Source: Rhodovulum tesquicola (GTDB lineage Bacteria; Pseudomonadota; Alphaproteobacteria; Rhodobacterales; Rhodobacteraceae). From it: DNA of 64,000 nt. The DNA lies in assembly GCF_024128855.1 (NCBI RefSeq), contig NZ_JAMYDV010000006.1, forward strand, positions 104,056 through 168,055. Reading direction: 5' to 3'. Numbering within the stretch: the first letter of the stretch is position 1; every line of letters begins with the position of its first letter. The notes below the pieces were generated by a model. It had not been told where the DNA came from and did not search any database. It saw only the letters and a program-made list of their open reading frames with translations. Below, piece after piece: positions 63,859 to 64,000 of the stretch. Both the position numbers and the translations under genes were made by a program.

Positions 63859-64000
63859 GGTGGTCCCCGTTTTCTGGACAGATTTGCGGCGTTGCTAAGC
63901 TTGCCTGTTGATCATGCCGCCGCCTTCAGGTCTTGGCCCTGATGGGCCTCAACCGGTGTCCTTCCGCCAAGCGCCGAATGGGGGCGCAGGGTGTTGTAAA
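63856..64000 (-). mobile_element. End of an IS3-family insertion sequence (continues past the window)
   Basis: The element begins with TGAGGTGGTCCCCGTTTTCT, an IS3-type terminus starting TGA, exactly where the thioredoxin frame breaks. The transposase reads toward this end on the minus strand. The other end and any target-site duplication lie outside the window, so the boundary is set from the frame break and the terminal pattern. Confidence 0.82.
63912..64000 (-). CDS. IS3-family transposase OrfB, C-terminal end
   Basis: The minus-strand frame reads YNTLRPHSALGGRTPVEAHQG then stops at 63912-63914. YN-x-RPHSALGG-x-TP is the C-terminal hallmark of IS3-family integrase-type transposases (rve, DDE). 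Only about 29 residues are in the window. Confidence 0.88.
   Translation of the reverse strand, partial: YNTLRPHSALGGRTPVEAHQGQDLKAAA

Noticed and set aside
1..64000. CRISPR arrays, tRNA or rRNA genes, toxin-antitoxin pairs, prophage
   Set aside because: No spaced identical repeats, cloverleaf signatures, rRNA segments or phage structural genes were noticed; only the SRP RNA and a riboswitch were found as structured RNAs. This was a visual scan, not a model search.

Overview
The window is high-GC (mid-60s %) chromosomal DNA of a purple-bacterial type alphaproteobacterium, almost certainly Rhodobacterales/Rhodobacteraceae. The evidence is the ccoNOQP-ccoG / usp / fnrL / hemN block, a COQ9 homologue, a TrcR-type (DUF1013) regulator, three VPLPA-CTERM proteins and a form IA cbbLSQO RuBisCO cluster. 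No tRNA, rRNA, CRISPR array or prophage was seen. The only mobile DNA is one IS end at the right edge.

Region by region. 1-8.2 kb: cbb3 cytochrome oxidase operon and assembly gene ccoG (minus strand), then a universal stress protein, fnrL and oxygen-independent hemN, with three FNR-type palindromes in the divergent promoters; this is a low-oxygen regulon. 8.2-13.9 kb: yejABEF peptide (microcin C-type) ABC importer. 14-17.3 kb: SRP RNA, dnaX, ybaB and recR, with a lower-GC membrane-protein gene wedged between ybaB and recR. 17.3-28.5 kb: secreted proteins, a cyclic-nucleotide phosphodiesterase/nucleotidase, nudC, pheA, a membrane-anchored cytochrome c, trcR, RNase T2, a quinone oxidoreductase-COQ9 pair and rpsU. 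28.6-36 kb: class II aldolase, Lrp/ald pair, mscL, a glutathione transferase, two small enzymes and pheT. 36.1-42.2 kb: cbbR divergent from cbbL-cbbS-cbbQ-cbbO (Calvin cycle CO2 fixation and its activase). 42.2-46.8 kb: an unusual cytochrome c with a roughly 320-residue Ala/Glu repeat linker, an AI-2E-type transporter, and a beta-helix VPLPA-CTERM protein. 46.9-55.4 kb: nine same-strand genes, often overlapping by 4 bp, for hydrolases, a BKACE enzyme, a PLP dehydratase, a haloacid dehalogenase, an MFS pump and an alcohol dehydrogenase; together they look like a catabolic operon of unknown substrate. 55.4-61.9 kb: VOC protein, FKBP isomerase, an unknown membrane protein, then a tandem glycine riboswitch driving gcvT-gcvH-gcvP. 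61.9-64 kb: a DUF2254 membrane protein, a small conserved protein, and a zinc-ribbon thioredoxin gene cut by an IS3-family element whose first bases supply the stop codon.

Themes. Respiratory flexibility (cbb3 oxidase, two membrane-tethered cytochromes c, anaerobic haem synthesis, COQ9) sits with autotrophy (form IA RuBisCO with CbbQO) and C1/glycine metabolism. The features least explained by known biology are the acidic-repeat cytochrome, the low-GC gene coupled into dnaX-ybaB-recR, the set of VPLPA-CTERM surface proteins and the nine-gene catabolic operon. I did not find a clear new defence or mobile system.
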